Origin: Propionibacterium sp.
GTDB taxonomy: Bacteria; Actinomycetota; Actinomycetes; Propionibacteriales; Propionibacteriaceae
Assembly: GCA_012514785.1 (NCBI GenBank)
Contig: JAAYZP010000231.1
Coordinates: forward strand, 1-6,163
Length of the DNA stretch: 6,163 bases
Reading direction: 5' to 3'
Shown piece by piece: positions 5,009 to 6,163 of this stretch (positions are counted from its first letter, which is position 1; each line of letters starts with the position of its first letter). The notes below the pieces were generated by a model. That model had not been told where the DNA came from and did no database searches. It worked only from the letters and a program-made list of their open reading frames with translations. The translations under genes were made by a program, and so were the position numbers.

Positions 5009-6163
5009 TCAGAAAATGCTGATCCGGTAGGGCAGCGACAGCGCGCCCTCGACGCCCACCCCGAACTCCCGCAGCGCGGCCTTGAGCAGCGTTTCGGGGC
5101 CGGCCACCCGCGCGCCGCCCGGCGCGCCCACCGACTCCGACGACGCCGCCGGCATGATTCGGGCGAGCAACCCGGTGGGGCTCAGCGCGACGATATCCAC
5201 GTCGTCGACGTCCACCCCCGCCAGTGCCGCTGCCCGCTCGTGCGCGACGCGGCGCCCGCCGAGGTGGTCGACGAGTCCGTGGTCGAGGGCCTGCACGCCC
5301 GTCCACACCCGGCCCTTCGCGAGCGACTCCAGCTGGTCGTACTCCATGCCGCGGTCGGCGGCGGCCTTCGTCGTGAAGTCCAGGTAGATGCGGTCCAGCC
5401 AGGCGTTGAGGCGGGCCCAGTCCTCGTCGGTGAAGCGATGCGCGGGGTTCATCATCGGCGTATTCTCCGTGCCCGCGACGATCTCGCGGACGAGCCCGAG
5501 CTTCTCGTACAGCTCCTGGCTGACCATCTTGCCGCCCAGCACACCGATGGAGCCGGTGAGCGTGGAGGGCAGCGCGACGATCTCGTCGGCGCCCATCGCG
5601 ACGTAGTAGCCACCGGAGGCCGCGACTCCGCCCATCCGTGCGACCACGGGGCGGCCGGACTCGCGCACCTGATGCACGGTGCGCCAGATGAAGTCGGAGG
5701 CGACGGCCGAGCCGCCGGGCGAGTCGACGTCGAGCACGACCGCCACGACGTCGTCGTCCCGGAGCGCGGCGCGCAGGTGCTCGTCGACGACGTCGGAACC
5801 GACGGTGGCGCCCGTCAGCCCGGCGCTGCCGCGGCCGGTGACGATCGGGCCGCGGACGGGGACGACGCCGATCTTCTTGCGCCCCCGCGACGACAGCGCC
5901 CGGCCGAGATCCGGCTTGGGCTGGTAGCGGTTCACGAAGCGCAGCTCGTCGCGGTCGGCGCCCCAGGCATCCAGCGCGGCGGCGTAGGCCTCGTCGCGGT
6001 AGCCGATGTGGTCGACGAGGCCGGCCTCGAGCGCGCGGGCCGGTGTCAGCGGGGACGACTCGACGGCCTCCCGCACGATGCCCTCGGTGATGCCGCGGCG
6101 TCCGGCGATGGTGGTCACGGCGTCGGTGACCAGGGATTCGACGAGCGAGCGGGTCATCTCCCG
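5009..6163 (-). CDS. sppA: Signal peptide peptidase SppA, long (67-kDa) type, C-terminal part (5' end outside window)
   Basis: The frame is open to the window edge, with codons R-E before the Met at 6157, so that Met is internal; 384 residues are visible, ending at TGA 5011-5009. SppA is a membrane-bound serine protease of the ClpP/crotonase fold that degrades signal peptides left in the membrane. Numbering from that Met, residues 1-85 are the end of the N-terminal half (TPARALEAGLVDHIGYRDEA) and the catalytic C-terminal half begins at about 94 (KKIGVVPVRGPI). DSPGG at 145-149 provides the oxyanion region and GGVAASGGYY holds the nucleophile Ser181, followed by TLTGSIGVLGG. Short SppA proteins supply the general-base lysine about 52 residues after the serine. 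Here that region (about 228-240, GTENTPMMNPAHR) has none, as expected for the long form, whose lysine lies in the N-terminal half, here off the window. Confidence 0.92.
   Translation of the reverse strand, partial: REMTRSLVESLVTDAVTTIAGRRGITEGIVREAVESSPLTPARALEAGLVDHIGYRDEAYAAALDAWGADRDELRFVNRYQPKPDLGRALSSRGRKKIGVVPVRGPIVTGRGSAGLTGATVGSDVVDEHLRAALRDDDVVAVVLDVDSPGGSAVASDFIWRTVHQVRESGRPVVARMGGVAASGGYYVAMGADEIVALPSTLTGSIGVLGGKMVSQELYEKLGLVREIVAGTENTPMMNPAHRFTDEDWARLNAWLDRIYLDFTTKAAADRGMEYDQLESLAKGRVWTGVQALDHGLVDHLGGRRVAHERAAALAGVDVDDVDIVALSPTGLLARIMPAASSESVGAPGGARVAGPETLLKAALREFGVGVEGALSLPYRISIF

Noticed and set aside
3166..5022. Long + strand open frame of 618 codons antisense to the VanW gene
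   Set aside because: Low-complexity Arg/Ala/Gly/Val composition typical of an antisense frame; the opposite strand encodes a clear VanW domain.

Overview
The window is high-GC DNA (hand counts reach about 77% in the right half). Codon use and gene content point to an actinobacterium. A 7Fe ferredoxin gene directly followed by an actinobacterial-type dapC, and a C-terminal piece of a secreted lysozyme-like protein common in actinobacteria, support this. Propionibacteriales or a relative is my best guess, but genus cannot be read from this sequence.

Left edge (1-465, + strand): the 3' end of a gene for a probable lysozyme-fold, cell-envelope protein. Middle (about 466-1736): an accessory patch between two convergent conserved blocks, with GC falling to about 52-58%. 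It holds a complete BrnT/BrnA type II toxin-antitoxin pair (533-1019) with an AT-rich promoter and palindromic operator candidate. Next comes what reads as a small unknown gene broken by one frameshift (1099-1378). It ends in a large imperfect inverted repeat (1415-1599), one arm of which carries a further 40-bp insertion, and a short stretch with no gene.

Right block (1737-6163, all - strand, read right to left): the C-terminal 384 residues of a long-form signal peptide peptidase SppA; a membrane-anchored VanW-family protein with putative peptidoglycan-binding domains; 7Fe ferredoxin FdxA; and succinyldiaminopimelate aminotransferase DapC. fdxA and dapC are 2 bp apart and almost certainly co-transcribed. 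vanW and fdxA each follow a gap of about 80 bp containing a recognisable promoter candidate, so this block is probably three transcription units. The theme is cell envelope: DapC makes the diaminopimelate/lysine precursor, VanW-type proteins are exported and wall-associated, and SppA clears membrane signal peptides.

No obviously new multi-gene system is present. The features most worth following up are the frameshifted unknown gene beside the toxin-antitoxin pair, the composite inverted repeat, and the hairpin inside the fdxA promoter.
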